In this document: positions 36,801 through 49,900 of the stretch, piece by piece
Numbering within the stretch: position 1 is the stretch's first letter
Layout of the letters: every line of letters begins with the position of its first letter
NCBI GenBank assembly: GCA_031213475.1
Contig: JARUPZ010000019.1
Span: 8,896,698 to 8,960,697 of the forward strand
DNA: 64,000 bases
Reading direction: 5' to 3'
Origin: Nereocystis luetkeana
Lineage: Eukaryota > Sar > Phaeophyceae > Laminariales > Laminariaceae
Made by a program: the position numbers and the translations under genes
Notes under the pieces: generated by a model
The model's input: the letters and a program-made list of their open reading frames with translations, nothing else
Databases searched by the model: none
What the model was told of the DNA's origin: nothing

Positions 36801-38057
36801 GGTTCGTGTAAAAACACTGTACTCTTCAAAATCAATGGTTTCCCTCGAGGAGTGTTCACTCCCTTGGCCGCTGCCGCCATTCAAGGTTTCCATCGCACCG
36901 TAGACCACGTGCCAGGTACACCGGTACCAGGTGTCAACACCTGGTATTGCTGTATAATACCAGGTACTGTATATACGTGGTATGCACTTACCAGTAGTAT
37001 TATAGTTGTACTCGTACACTCAGGAATCAAGAAGGTAGACACCAGGTACCTGGTATTTTGTTGAGGTAACGGCCAAATAACAGAGGAAGCTGTGCATACA
37101 TACTGATGAAGTACATGGTGGGTGAGTTGGTGCGTGGGTGGGTGGGTGGGTTGGTTGGTACGTGGGCGAGTGGGTTCGTGGCTGTGGGTAGTTGCTGTGT
37201 TTTTATTGTTTGGTCTACTCCGCTTGAGCTTTCACCACTGGACCATGGTGCTGATATATACGTACGAAAATGGGCACTGCTGTACTACCCACCAGGGTAA
37301 ACTGCTGTACCTGGTATACGAAGTACGAACCTATTCTGGCTTGCAGTGAAAAGTAATTCAAGTACCAAGGCTTTTTTGCAGTCAGAAGGAATGTTTTTCG
37401 CTTCTTTATGCCTCGGCCAGGCGTCCACAGGGACATGTTACAGAGGCCTTGAGCGCCACGGAGCGTCGCGAAGTTGTGCCCCTACTTCGTCGACAGTTCT
37501 TATCCCTCCCCTACCCCTGGGTCGTTTGAACTGACGAGGGCCTTGATTGAGTGTATATATAATCTCCGAAGGTGGTTCCACCTTCGGGTACGACGCGTAC
37601 CCTATCAGATCAGATGATACTGCTCGACCTGAGTTGACGGCTTATGTGCTACTATCTGTAGGCCGAAATCGAAGCAAGTTGCTCTATCCACAGGATCCTC
37701 ACCACTAAAAAATAGAAAAGTACCACACTGCACTCAACCTGCTTCATCCCACCTCTGCACAGAAGCGTTGAGCTGCACGCAGGGACACGGGCTGCCGTCC
37801 TCGTCATCTTCCTTGCACGAGCCGATTAGGCACGAGCAACCCTGCAGGAGATCGCTGGCGCCAGTAGGCACCCCCTCTAAATGGACTGACTCGTTGAGGT
37901 ACTTGAAACTGGGTGGCAAAGGTCCACCCATGCACCACCCTCGTGATGATCCGGACAGCCCTGCTGTGAGAACTCGCCGATGGCAAGCTGATTCGCAGGG
38001 TATTGGACACGGGCTTGTGCCACAAGATACGTCGGTTGATCGCTCTTCGACCCACAC
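27837..38057 (-). CDS. SUV39/KYP-type histone H3K9 methyltransferase (pre-SET, SET, post-SET)
   Basis: Minus-strand exons: about 38057-37753 (pre-SET part 1, PPSFKYLNESV, GCSCLIGSC, CPCVQLN), 35273-34988 (FECHAGCSCGAACW, then GRKGWGAYSIDALAGG and ATYTGEALP), 34500-34420 (GNVSRFFNHSCEPTLSVYV) and 28208-27837 (PRLAFFTLGKLAAGCELTYD, YG, then post-SET LCLCGSRRCRGFL, stop). The three downstream exons join in phase. Known: the Cys-rich pre-SET binds a zinc cluster, RFxNHSC and ELTxDYG bind S-adenosylmethionine and form the active site, and the post-SET Cys complete a zinc site. This combination defines nuclear H3K9 methyltransferases. About 60 Gly/Ser/Pro-rich residues separate SET from post-SET. 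The donor of the first exon is uncertain: AG|GTGGGA at 37753 keeps the frame but skips sequence usually present, so a small exon between 35,274 and 37,752 may be missing. N-terminal exons are unidentified. Confidence 0.9.
28957..29025. repeat. (CTA)n microsatellite
   Basis: About 20 near-perfect CTA/CGA triplets. It lies inside the 6.2-kb intron of the SET gene. Confidence 0.95.
30005..30245. repeat. CTGCTG / GCAAGCGCTGCT low-complexity tract
   Basis: Irregular repeats of GCAAGCGCTGCTG and CTG triplets. A long plus-strand frame through it (29,882-30,586) is Cys/Leu/Ala-rich and has no recognisable domain. Confidence 0.8.
30745..31690. mobile_element. Foldback-type element with arms of about 250-290 bp
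   Basis: The left arm (about 30,745-31,040) and right arm (about 31,440-31,690) are reverse complements, sharing AACGATCGATGAGTTGGATG and TCTCCGTGGCCAGACTACAG. The middle has no gene. A rearranged relative lies at 35,940-36,560. The element sits in an intron of the SET gene. Confidence 0.85.
31740..32330 (+). repeat. Dispersed repeat, copy B
   Basis: Matches 24,107-24,880 in the same orientation, ending in the same (GACA)n tract. It keeps the empty site of the 170-bp MITE at about 32,070. Confidence 0.9.
32630..34135. repeat. Head-to-head pair of diverged retroelement fragments
   Basis: The left half on the plus strand begins MAETQDALVHNVEKLTELVA; the right half on the minus strand (from 34,126) begins MSETQDALTCKVEEFTELVA. 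The halves mirror each other through to a centre near 33,395, where GAGGAATGCATTCCGCG forms the axis. Frames are broken in both. The N-terminal peptide is coiled-coil-like, as in gag proteins, but no diagnostic domain is present. It lies in a SET gene intron. Confidence 0.8.
35940..36560. repeat. Rearranged copy of the foldback element
   Basis: The first half matches 30,760-31,070 directly; the second half matches the reverse complement of about 31,090-31,340. It lies in the intron between the pre-SET exon and the next exon of the SET gene. Confidence 0.8.
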
Positions 38058-40941
38058 CTTGACAGAGTTGAACGACAGAGTCGAAACTGCACCAAGGGAA
38101 AGACAGTCCTGCCACCTGAGAAAAGGGAGGAGAATGAGACTGACCCCAGGGACTTGAATTGCCTGCATCAACGGCATCAGAGGAACGGATCGCTGTGTTG
38201 GCAACACCCACGAACAAAAGCAGGCAGTGAGCAGCACCACAGCAAAGAACACAACACCAAAGCAGGTACCTGGTATGGTTTTCGGCTATGTACCCTGGCA
38301 TGTTCGGCCTCTGCATTCACAAGCAACTCCCCGTGTTCGGGCTGTCAATAGATCGTAACGTCGTAACGGCCAGGTATCCGCCCTCCGCGAATGTATCATA
38401 CCTGGTATGTATCATTGATCATTGCATGATTGATCAATTCCCATTTTACCAGTGTCCTGAGGGACCACCACGGCAGGCAATATATTATTGCAATCAATGC
38501 GTTCGAGTGGCGCATGCGAAGGAATAAATGGTACTACAGTTACTACTGATCTGTGATGATGCAAGGATGATGCGAAGATAAAAAAACAACACAACAAATG
38601 TATATCTATCTGGACGAACTGCGAAGTATTATACCAGTATCTGGTAATTGGAAATGCAGCACCTGCAGCTGTATCTACTAAACTGCTCGTAACTTCCAGG
38701 TATATACCTGGTACCTCGTAGGTAAGGCACTAGGGGTACACCCCCGGCGTACGTACCTCACAAAAGTGGACTATAAGTTAAGTATCGTATATACTGCTGT
38801 GGTGCGGCGGGTGAAGACACGTCGACGGCTCAGCTGTTGTTTTGCTCCGCTCGGTATAACCGTATTATTATTATGCTTGCCATCCGACAATGTGTAGTGT
38901 TGTTCTAATAAACGACTATTATCAATAATATTAATATTAATAGCAGAAAGTGAAGAATTATTATTGCATCTGATCTGCGGTTTCGTGCTGTTCCCTAGGT
39001 GTTCATGTTTATGGTTGGATAGAGGGTTTTTCGGGCATTTTCGGACTTCCGAAAATAGGGAAGCGGTCGGAAACGTACCAGAGGTATAATACAAACACCA
39101 CCACCTGGCCTTGGAAGCTAAAAACAACTCATAGAACTACATTATGAACACGAGAAGAGCACGAATCTTCGATAAAAACTTCCGTCCGTCGCCGCATCCA
39201 CCGATCTCGGCCGACAACCGCGCACCTTGGTATTTTAATAATACTTTTGTGTGTATGGCAATCGGGGTGGTGGTGGTGCATGTATGTTGTCACATTAAAT
39301 CGCCCATTCTACCCAGCTTTCATCAGTGCACCCAGTGTCCGTTCTGATTCCTTATCCTAGAGAGATGATATTTATATATATATGTCGTCACAGACTGAGA
39401 CAGAGGAAGATCAAAAACAAAAATAACGCAAATTCTTGGGTCAAATAAGTGAAATGCCAGAGCACTGGGTACGAGAACACAACAACACAACAAGCGAAAG
39501 ACCAGACAATAAGAACAAAAAGAAAATAAAAATAACTTCTGAAATGAAACATAATATAAATGACGCAAGGATATCAGAAAGGCTGATACAATATTAATAG
39601 GCGGAAAGCATACGCAATCAGGAAGGACAGATATAACTGCTGCACGGACGAAGCAATAGCACGAAGGAGAGGAAAATACCGGCAAAAGTTGGTAAACAGA
39701 AAAAAGTGGCGCCTTTTTTCGACCCAAACGACAGCCCTCTGCGACGTATCTTTCGCATTGTTGTTTTCTCCTCTATTCGCGTTTGCACTTCTGATGATGC
39801 TGGTGTCTCTGCATCATCTAACCAAAGTTTTCTCCTATATACGCATTCGCACTGATGATGATGCTGGTGTCTCTGCATCATCTAACCAAAGTTTTCTCCT
39901 ATATACGCATTCGCACTGATGCTGGTGTTTCTGCATCATCTAACAAAATGTTTCTCCTCTGCTTGCATTCGCGCTGCTGCTGGTGTCTTTGCATCTTCTG
40001 ACAAAAGCAGCTCGGATAAAAAAACTCAAACGCGGGGCAAAACAAAACGTAAAAACGGCTCGAAAAAATGTTGAAAGCGGGCGTTTCAAAAGTATACCGG
40101 TACCGGTATCAGGCACGTACTGCGTTAGATTATCAACACAGGATGTTATTTCAACCTTATCTTTTTTCGACGCGCGGAGAACATTTATCATAAACTCTAC
40201 GGAATTACGTATTTCGACAGAGTATTCCGGGAGCACGGGGTGTTGCGCGTGAGCTGCGTCTGTCTTCTGTCTGTGTTCGTTTCGTTCCCCAAGGAAAACA
40301 CAAATTTCGGTAGAGAGTGGTTGATCATCCGACCTGGTTTTGTTCACAAAAGCGTATCTACACCCAGCAAGCGCGGGGAGCAACGAAGGTGCCATGCTGC
40401 AAGCTGCTATTTAGTAGGTTGCCCGACAAAGTATCCCGGCAAACAGCAGCAACAATAATAGCCTGGAGCGGGGAGTGGAGAGGAAATTGAAACAAAGTCA
40501 CAGAGAACCGACAAACATAATATCATCAACGATATGCATGATTGCTGTGTATAACATATTATTCGAGACGCTTGCAAAGCGCTGAACGCCACAACTCGTA
40601 ATTTTCCTCTGGGAAGCCACCAACACCTGAGGCATGATACAAACTGAAAATAAAGCAGAGCGTCGTACTGCGTACCCGAAGAGGTAAAATACCAATTTTT
40701 TACAGCGCTAACAATACGACAAGATTCTAAGGAACAACAACGGGGCCACACGCGTTGCACTCTACGAAAAAAGTCAACCGACGGGATGCAATATCAACCC
40801 ACGCCTCACATCCAATCACATTTACGATCGAGTTATCCCATGCTATGATATGAACAGACAGGTCCGAGTCAAAACAGACTAAAATATGGGAGACATTTTC
40901 AACGCCTAAAGCCCCCACAGAAACTCTCGCCGCCGCCCCCA
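38058..40941. other. Region between the SET gene and RecN
   Basis: No convincing exon. It contains palindromic TACC(A/T)GGTA motifs, a 64-bp minisatellite at 39,785-40,012 and otherwise featureless sequence. The promoter and N-terminal exons of the SET gene may lie here. Confidence 0.5.
39785..40012. repeat. Minisatellite, about 3.7 copies of a 58-66-bp unit
   Basis: The unit contains GATGCTGGTGTCTCTGCATC and AGTTTTCTCCTATATACGCA. The first two copies are almost identical and the last two are more diverged. Confidence 0.95.
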
Positions 40942-43900
40942 TCACGGTGGTGGTGGCGCTTCGACGGCTGTCGAGCCATGCCGTCGTCCGTTATACCGTA
41001 ACATTTCTCGCGCTAGCTCGGACGCCGCCCCTCCTCCCATGTCGCCTGCCGCCATGCGCGCCACTTCTTCCTCCCTTTCGCGCCCTTGCACCTCGCGTAC
41101 TGCTATCCTTAACCCACCCTTGTCGTCCTCAAAGCTGTCGTGTCGACGGGATCGCCACGTCGATGTCACGTCATCAGAAGTCGGCGACGGGAGGGCAGCT
41201 TCAGTCGAGGCGCCGGCAGGGCGCGCATCAGTCGTTGTCTTGTCGACGACGAGGTGCTGATCGGCCAGGGCAGCGACGGAAGCAGTGTGGGTCACCACCA
41301 CCACCTGTAATGAACGAGGACGAGATTTCCAATTTTCAGCGCGTGGTGGCCGGCTACAGCAGTATCGCGAGTAATGGACGATCGGTTGACGGTGAAGGAG
41401 GAAGAAACTACCAGACGTGTCAATCGATGGAAGCGAAAGAGCGAGAGACGCGTATATAGTACGTGGTCCTCTCGGTTTCTGTGGCGACTTGTAAAGCGTA
41501 CCGCATGTATCTGATACGTACGCGGGCGGACCTCCTTTTTTCATGATTTTGTCTGAAGTGTAGACGTGCTTCAGTTATCGTGTGTATTACTTTTTGCTTG
41601 TTTTATTTTTTTACCGAGGTATTTCTTCCACTCCAGAGTTATTGGAGCCTGTCCTGCGACCACGGACTGCATTGTATTGTGGCGATGAGTCAATTTGAGA
41701 ACAACAACAACAATATACAGTGCTACAGGGGGGACGCATCGATGCAGTACGGACAGTAGGCGTCATACTCTGACAGCTGATGGCTTGAAACTTTGCTGAA
41801 AACTGACCGATGAGAAACGAAGGAGCTGGGAATAGGCAGTACTTCGCTAGGATCGCATCGACTCCGACAGGGACCCCTACCCATCTGCCTGACGAGTGCA
41901 ATGTCAGCATCGGGGAGGAAATACTCTAGTACCATATTCGTGTTGCTTACCTGCGAGTCTCTTCCCTGATTGGCGAGTAGACTACCAACCGCAACTGCCG
42001 TCCTCCCGCCGACATGTGCATCGATTTCGTCGTAAAGCACAGCGCACGGGGCCACCCTGGTTTCCCCGCTGCCGCTTGTACCAACCACCCCATCCGCTCC
42101 CAACAGTATCGCCGCGTCGTAAGTCTCCTCGTCATCGTTCCCCACATCCCCATCCGTGCTGGTTGTCCGTCCGCCAAGCTCGACGCTGGAGCACGCTTGC
42201 GGTGGCGGCAGCAGAGTTTCCAGCAAGAGCAGGAGGCGGGATTTCTCGCCGCTCGAGGCTACGACGTCAACGGTGCCTCTCGTCTGTCCCTGGTTGGCCT
42301 CCATTACGAACTGAACGCGGTCTGCTCCGGTCGGTCCAAGGGTCTTCGCCTCTTCCACCAGCACCTGCCGGAGGGAGATGGGAGATGAGTTAGTTTGAAA
42401 TATGGCTTTGGATATTTTTTAAGCCTAGAAAAAAATACCATGGCATCGTCCACAACGCACGGAAAAGAAGGGCACACAGGATGTTATATATGGGAGCGAA
42501 AAGACGCACACGACACGAAACAACAACGAAACGAGCGCTGGATCTAGACGTAACTTGCTCGATAAATAGCCTAATCGGAACTCGCAGGAAAAAAAATCGT
42601 GCAGATACGCCAATAACTGGCGACGTGCACGTGGGCCTGTGAGACAGAGCTCAATAGCTATGAACCACTACGGTACAGCAGGGGGGGAAGAGAAGTCATA
42701 TGTGGAGACCCCTTGGGACTGGCGGGTTGCCGAGGACTACACTTAACACCTATACAGACAGTCCACGCAGGGGGAATCACCAAACACTGCGCCGAAACGA
42801 TTAATCCATCGGCCGACGAGGCTTCGCTCCCAGCTTGCATCAATGAGACGCCATCCTTTTCTAGTCGAAACTTGCGAAACAAGACGTCAACGGCGCACCT
42901 TGACAGCCGTTCCTTCCAGTCCCACTTCTGGCATCATAGGGTTGATCAGACGTTCCACGCGCATGGCCTCTCTGGTACGGTACAAACAGGAGAACCACCA
43001 CGAGCGCCGGGGCCAAGGTACAGCGGTAGGAATGGTGAGATTAATGGGTGCGCCGAACCGTCCTCAAGACGACCGGTCGCCTGTCCGTGTCGACACGAAA
43101 GGTCGTGCAGTCAGACGTCGCGAATCGACCACACACGACACAAAACAGCATCAGCTCGCCAATTAGGTAAAAACACCACACCTAAAGCATCTTCGTAATT
43201 TCAGCCACATCACGTGTAAACAAGGCAACGACTCGTTTCGGGCGATGTCGAGGAACGCCAATACCCGCTGTTCGGCGCCATCCGCAATCCCCGAAGCCGA
43301 AGATTTCCGCGTGAATACGCAACACACCCCACACACCCCTGTGCGCCGTCATTTGGTCGATTCAGGTTTTTCTACCTGCCACGTACGTTCGCGTACCTTC
43401 GGCGCACGGCGGACAATTGTCCTGCCAACTGCTCCGCCAGGAGTTTCAAAGATTTCTCCTTTTCCCTCGCCAAAGGCAGAGCCTCTGCGGCGAGTACAAG
43501 CTCGTCAAGCTCCACCCTCAGCTCTTCCTGCATCGACCCCAACCTTTCCGGGGGGACTCCATGTTTCCGAGACAGGTCCTGTGACAAAAATAATTATATC
43601 GCACACGATTCAAACAGAAGGGTCGTGTTGGTAATGCGGCGGGTACAAAGCACGCCACCGCCGTTCGCGGTCACCCTCTCGATCGAAAGGGGGAGCCCGC
43701 TCGGTCGGTCATTGCGGGGATTCAAGACAAGGCGGCGTGGGGTACGGCAAAGGCAAACGCACCGGTTGCAAAGGAGGGCAACTGAAATCGATTGGATCAC
43801 ACGCTCATCGTGTTCCAGGCCGGGTGCTCACCCGTTCGTGATAGTTAGTTAGTGTTGCGGCGAAAGTCGGTACATTCGAGGGGTCACCCTTGCCATTTCT

Positions 43901-46900
43901 ATCGCCTTACCTGTAAGGAGGTACAACTTAACGACGTTGCCAGAGTCAGCCTGATACGGTGGAGACCGTAGCCAACACCAATCTACTGTAATATGGTAGC
44001 GGTCGAGCACGCGCAAATCCAATACCTGATACGTGCGATTGCTGGGTAGTTGAAAAGCGTGTAAGGCAGTTTTTCTCCTCTACTCACCTTCCACTTGGCC
44101 GTCCTTTCCTCGACCTCCTCCAGGGTGATTGGGAGCACTGGTAACGAGGCAACCGATCTCTCCAGTTTATCGCCGGCCCTGCGTGAGCGTAAGCGGGTTT
44201 GGGTCCCTTTAAATATACGCTGGTCTTGCCGAAAGAACCCTTGAGTTGAGTTAAAGGGAAGCTGGCACCCAAGCGTCCCCTAGTCCCCGGGTTTTCGGTC
44301 ACCCTATTCTCTAGATGTTTCATCGGAACAGAAAAAAGCATCGCTGTCGTAACACGCTGCGTTTAGAACTTCGGCTGGTTCGTGCTCACCGGAGAGCGAC
44401 GGTGACTTGTTAGAGGTTCATCACAGCAGCTTGTGTTTCTCCCGAGATTGATCCCCCGCAGGTTCTCAACAGAGGCCTACACCTCGACTAAGAGGTGCTC
44501 CAGTGGTCGAAATTGGTCGAAATTAGAAGTGCACAAAATGAGATAAAAAACAACGCCCAACTGAACGTTTGCACTTCACCCGCGGACAGTTACAGCTCTT
44601 CACAGGAAATTACAGCTCGCGAAATTGAGGGATGTTCATGATGGGGTCTGTGAGGGTGTCGGATGAGCCAGACGGCAGTCGTAAGCAGCGAGAAACGACT
44701 CACGAGGTGTTTTTGTGTATTCGAACTTGCGAGCGAGTAGCACAGAAAGCTCGTGAAAATGCTTAAATGTTTTATTTCACGCAAGGGAGCATAGCACAAT
44801 GGCTACATCACCGATGAAGAAATGGCCTTCACTAGAAGATTGCTGTTCTCCAGGCGAATGATATCTCTCTTAGGAAGTCGTCGAAGATGCTGCTGGGCGC
44901 GAAACTACGTTCCCATGATGGGCAGTAAGTTATTGGGCCCTAACAAGTGTAAAAATGGGCTAAAAAGCTCAGGATTCTCGTACATTTGCGTCAACTAATC
45001 CACAACCACGAAATACGGATCTTGGTTGCAAATCCCTCACTCTAATTCCGAGTCGTACGTATCTGCTGCCGAAACGCCTACGCGCGGGTACTTGACGATG
45101 CATTCTTGAGCGTGCCAGCGTCCCCTTAAGGATAGGGTTTCGCAGCTGATGTCGTCTGAGTTCCTCGTTTCTTACGCATTGCTTCGCCTTGTCGTGTCGA
45201 CCAACTCCTCCGCCCGTGTGGGCGCGGAACAAGAACCGTCGTGCGTACCCTGAAGGCTTTACATTAGGTGAATCTTGCCGCCGGTGTGCATGTCGTTATT
45301 AGGGTATAAGACAGCCGACTAACAGAGCCCCAGATCCTACCTGTCGCTCGTACCGTCACCAAACCCTATGTTGGAATTTACGAGGTGTACGATATGGTGA
45401 TATGCAACGGTCTGGGAGTACATAGAAACAGCAGGCAGGTATCTCCTGGGGGTATTGCATATGTTCCCGGGAGGTGCACTGTATTCCACTTTATGTCATT
45501 CGATATTCTGCTCCTTGACTGCATGTACCCTTCCTGTCCCGCAACCGTGAGTGCACATCCATGAACCCATCCTGGCCCTTCCCAACAAAATTTATACTTT
45601 GTGAGTTAGACTCGGTCTCGTCAATTGATCGCCACGCGCTTCTGGTATCCAGGAGCACACTACCATGACCATTAAATGACATCTTCAGCGCGCGCGCTCG
45701 AAAATAACAAATACGAAGTCTGCGATAGTGTAACTCACGACGCAACTTTGGTGGTTATATAGCATTACCCAATGGCCTACACAGAAAGCGCTAAGGTCAT
45801 TTTTTGTGCAAGATATCTAGAGGTTAAAAAATGGCCCATTTTCACAAGAGGCAACAAACAGAATTAGGCAAACAAAATCGGAGCAGATTCATCTCTATGT
45901 TTTTTCAAGTCCTGTTTGACACAGCTACCTCCAGCAATCTGAACCTCTGTTTGCTCGAGGCAAGGTGTACCATAATAGTGTGGTGTTAAAAAATGACCTT
46001 TGATAGGAGTGTTATATACAACACACAAACAACAGGAAGCAGCAGCAGGCACCGACTCGTCTGCCACAGACTGCAGCGGTCGTGCGCAAGCCCACACCCG
46101 CCCGAACCTCGGGGAGAATTCTTCGCAGCAGCGTCGTGGGGAAAAAGGCAATGAGATGGTTGAGCGATCAGGAGGTGTCGATGAGTTAATAAATGCCAGG
46201 CGTTATCTACTGCTCGTACCACTGCTGTTGCTGTAAATGCTTTACCACAATCTGACTTTAGGAGAGTGTCCCGATGACGAAAGAGTCCAGATGATACGCT
46301 CGGCTCGCCAAACACGCTCGCCATACTATCGCATTTCCTGCATTGGCGCCGTCGTCGCTCGCCAGGGGTTAGCCATGGAGCGAACAGCGTCGGCGAGCTG
46401 CACGCGTAGACGCGCGCCTCGTGGGCCAGCCCTCATTCGATTGCCCGCTTGCGAGTACCACTGTACTACTTGCTGTAAGTATACACCAGGTACCAGGTAT
46501 GAATATACAGCATACAGAAAACATGAATGTGTCCTGCCCGTATATACTTACTATATGATGAATTTCATTAAAAAAAATAGCTTAAGAAATTGCACTCGGG
46601 TACGGAAGTTAAAAAATGAGGCAACACACAGTAGAGTCAATCAGCGCCATTATTCAACCTCTAAAAATCGTCCAAAAAAAAATGGCCTGACTCACCATAG
46701 CAAACAAGGCAATCTTCCTCTCCCTCGTGCCCTCGCTTTTCACTCCCCCCTAACCACGTCCTCCCCATACCCTAATCCCCCATATAAGGGTTTCCAATGC
46801 TCTTAACACGTTCTTTATTCTGTCACTTAGCCTGTAGTATGTACCTGGTGCCTGGTACTTCGTATCGACTAGGAGGCAGCGATTACTTCTTCCACTAATG

Positions 46901-49900
46901 TCGCAAACCTGACCTGAGACAACAACTAAAGTTACCATCAAAACAAAGCAAAAAAGGTTGAATCCCTCTCTCTCTCCTCTCTCTCTCCCTCTCTCTACAT
47001 CTTGTGACCATCGCTCTTGTTAGCATACAGGACTAGCCCCGATCCAACCCTACAGGAGTTTCCACAAACCCAAACGCTCTTCTCTCCCCCGGTAATTCAT
47101 CCAATCGTCCCAGGTGTTATAGAGAGCGACCCCGACGGAGTATTTCAGCAATCCAAGCAATCATTTTTTCGGTCCATTTACACTAATTGCAATGAGTTTC
47201 AGAGATCAAAACGGATCGAATCATACCAGGGTTTTCACAAACTCATGCGCCCCATTTTCTCCCTGGTTATGTTTTCTATTGTCCCCGGTCTCGTATAAGG
47301 CGACCCCGTTGAAGATGGCCCCAACGACGTACTTGACATATCAAAATTCCCTATTGTGTGTCCATCACCACTCCGTTGTTGGGAGATCGGATATCGGAAC
47401 GAACCGAATCATACAGGGGCCTCCACACACTCAACCATCAGATGCTTTTCGCGATGTCTCCTGTTGTTTTGTAGAGAACGATCCCGACGGCATATTCAGT
47501 AAATTATGTAAATTTTCCCTCTTCTGTCCATCCTCATTTCCTTGTTGTGAGGTTGTAATTGATGAAATCATACAGGCCTTACACCCAAGCGCCCCCTTTT
47601 CGCCCCTGTCGATGCTTTTCTACTGTCCCCGCTTTCGTAAAAACGGCCCCAATTGCAAACCTGAAACTCCAAATTATCCCGTTTTTGGTCCATCTCCACT
47701 TCTTTGGTGCGAGATCGGAACGGGTCAAGTTACATATACAGGGGTTTTCACACACGCAAGCGTCAACAGGTATCCTCCGGAAATTATTGCCACTGTCCCC
47801 GGTATCATAGAGGATGGCCCCGGTGGAGCAACTCAGTATCTCCAATGCTCTCCATTTTTCGGTTTATCGCCACCAATTTACTGTGAGATTACGGATTGAT
47901 CGTTTCCACACAAACCATCAAGCACCGATTTATTCATCTACACCAGGGCTATCTGTTGCTGTCCCCGGGGTAGGAGAAGAAGGGACAGGCCCCGATGGAA
48001 GCCTGTGCCAGGGGTCGGGCACGGAGCCTACTTGGTCCTCTATGTGTCTCAGTAGTACCTTAGGCCCACCAGTACCAGGACAAGTAAACTCATCAACGAG
48101 CTGCCCAGAGGAGTAGAGAAGCACCGTGGGGACAGCGTGGATGTCCAGCATCCGGTGCACCTCTGGGTTACCGTTGAGGTCGATCTCGTAGAACATTGCT
48201 CCAGACCCAGCGAGGGCGTGGGCCTCTGCCAGCAGGCGCAGTCGATGTCGAAGATGGTGGCAAGATCGGCACCAGGGCATGTGCGTCATTACAGTCACCA
48301 GCTCTCCCGACAGAGATTGGTCCATCGCATCCAAATAGCCTTGAACTCCGTCTGTGATCGCCGCAACATATCGATAGTCATCGACACTACCGTGGGGCTC
48401 CTCACTCGCCGGCGCACTCGGGCTGCTTGGTCGCGACATCCCAGCAGACAGCGCCCCCACCACGTTCCTTCTCGATGTTCGAAGAATTCGGCTAGCGCCC
48501 CACGCACCAGAAGAGGACTTGTAGAACGATTTGGAGGAGGATCTGGAGGAGGATGTGGAGCGTTTTGAGGATTGAAGGAGGAGAAGAGAAGGAGGAGGAG
48601 GAGAAGAGGAGCAGGAGGAGGAGGAGGTGAGGGCGGGGTGTGCGTACTCATGTCATGCATGACCATAGTCGTATACCATAGACCCTCGTATACCTACCAT
48701 GCCGGGACGGAGCACATCGAGTTTTCACCGACAAGGCAGACATCGCTTGGGCAGAAAGAGAAGGAGGAGGAGGGGGCTACTCCTTGTCTACATGCACCCA
48801 TTCTATCCCGTCAGCGTGGGGGCACACCCATGAGCGCACCCCGGCCCTTCCTTTCTTTCAAAATACCTGGTATTACTTTGTGAGTTCGACTCGGCACGCC
48901 GGTAGAGTTGGGCTATGGGGACGCATGGATGATCAAGAGGAACACGAGGTGCAGGTCAGCACTACCCGGACTGACTGGCATTGCGGAGGCCGCCGCAAAC
49001 ACGCCCAGGGTTGAACCATCAGTGGCGGCCGCGGTGATAGCGGCCACCAACACCCAGGCCTTGGGAGAGGCAAACAACACAGAACCGCGAGGCGAGCCTT
49101 CGCCCAAAAGCGGAGCAAACGGACGTGAGGTAGAACAGTAGCAGCTTGTGGCAATGCGCAATAAAAAGAACATGGCTCGCAATGAATAGAAAGAAGACAG
49201 AACAAAGACAAACAAGAAAACCACTCACTGGCGAGGAAGTCGGTACCATCGATTGAACCCATGGAGGGTCGCGCAGGAAGAGAGTCCTTAGCGAGAACAT
49301 ATCGTATACGTTCGTAAAGGCATGCACGCATGTTTATGTGTGATTTTTGAATTGACTAACGAGCCTTCGCCTGACAGCGGAGCAAGCAGTTGTGATGTAG
49401 AAGAGCAGCAGCTTGTGGCAATGCGCATTGAGATGAAGGTTCGCAATGAATAGAAAGAAGATAAAACGAAAGCAAACAAGATGAACCCCCACTCGCGAGG
49501 AGATATTTACCGTCGATTGAGACCAATGGACGGGTGGCGCAGGAAGCGGGCTCTTGGGGCTCATCCAAACGGAGAAAAACAAAACCCTAAAAATAAGGAC
49601 TTTCCTCGTTTTCTCTTTTTAGGAAAAAAGACAATGGAGTACAAACGAAGGATACACAGGAAAAACAAAAGCTAAACTCCAAAACGAAAACGAATCGACT
49701 GTCGAGGTGGAGCACCAGCACTGACTTATCATCCAGCTGCGGTGGAGGTGGCGCCCAGCCCTGAAAAAAGAGGGGAGTGTGCCCACACGGCTAGTCGACC
49801 ACACTCTGCTGCTGCAAGAGCACCGGTGTTCTGGAGCGCGAGATCTGCGCTCGATAAAGTACGGGTGCTTTTCAAGCAGCAGCATCACTTGCTACAACAG

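Noticed and set aside
39785-40012. CRISPR-like regularly spaced repeat
   Set aside because: Repeats are contiguous 64-bp units without unique spacers, in a eukaryotic setting.
41896-42393. 165-codon plus-strand frame
   Set aside because: It is antisense to the RecN signature exon.
46980-47000. CT-rich tract as a promoter or splice element
   Set aside because: Simple (CT)n microsatellite without a gene start or acceptor assigned next to it.
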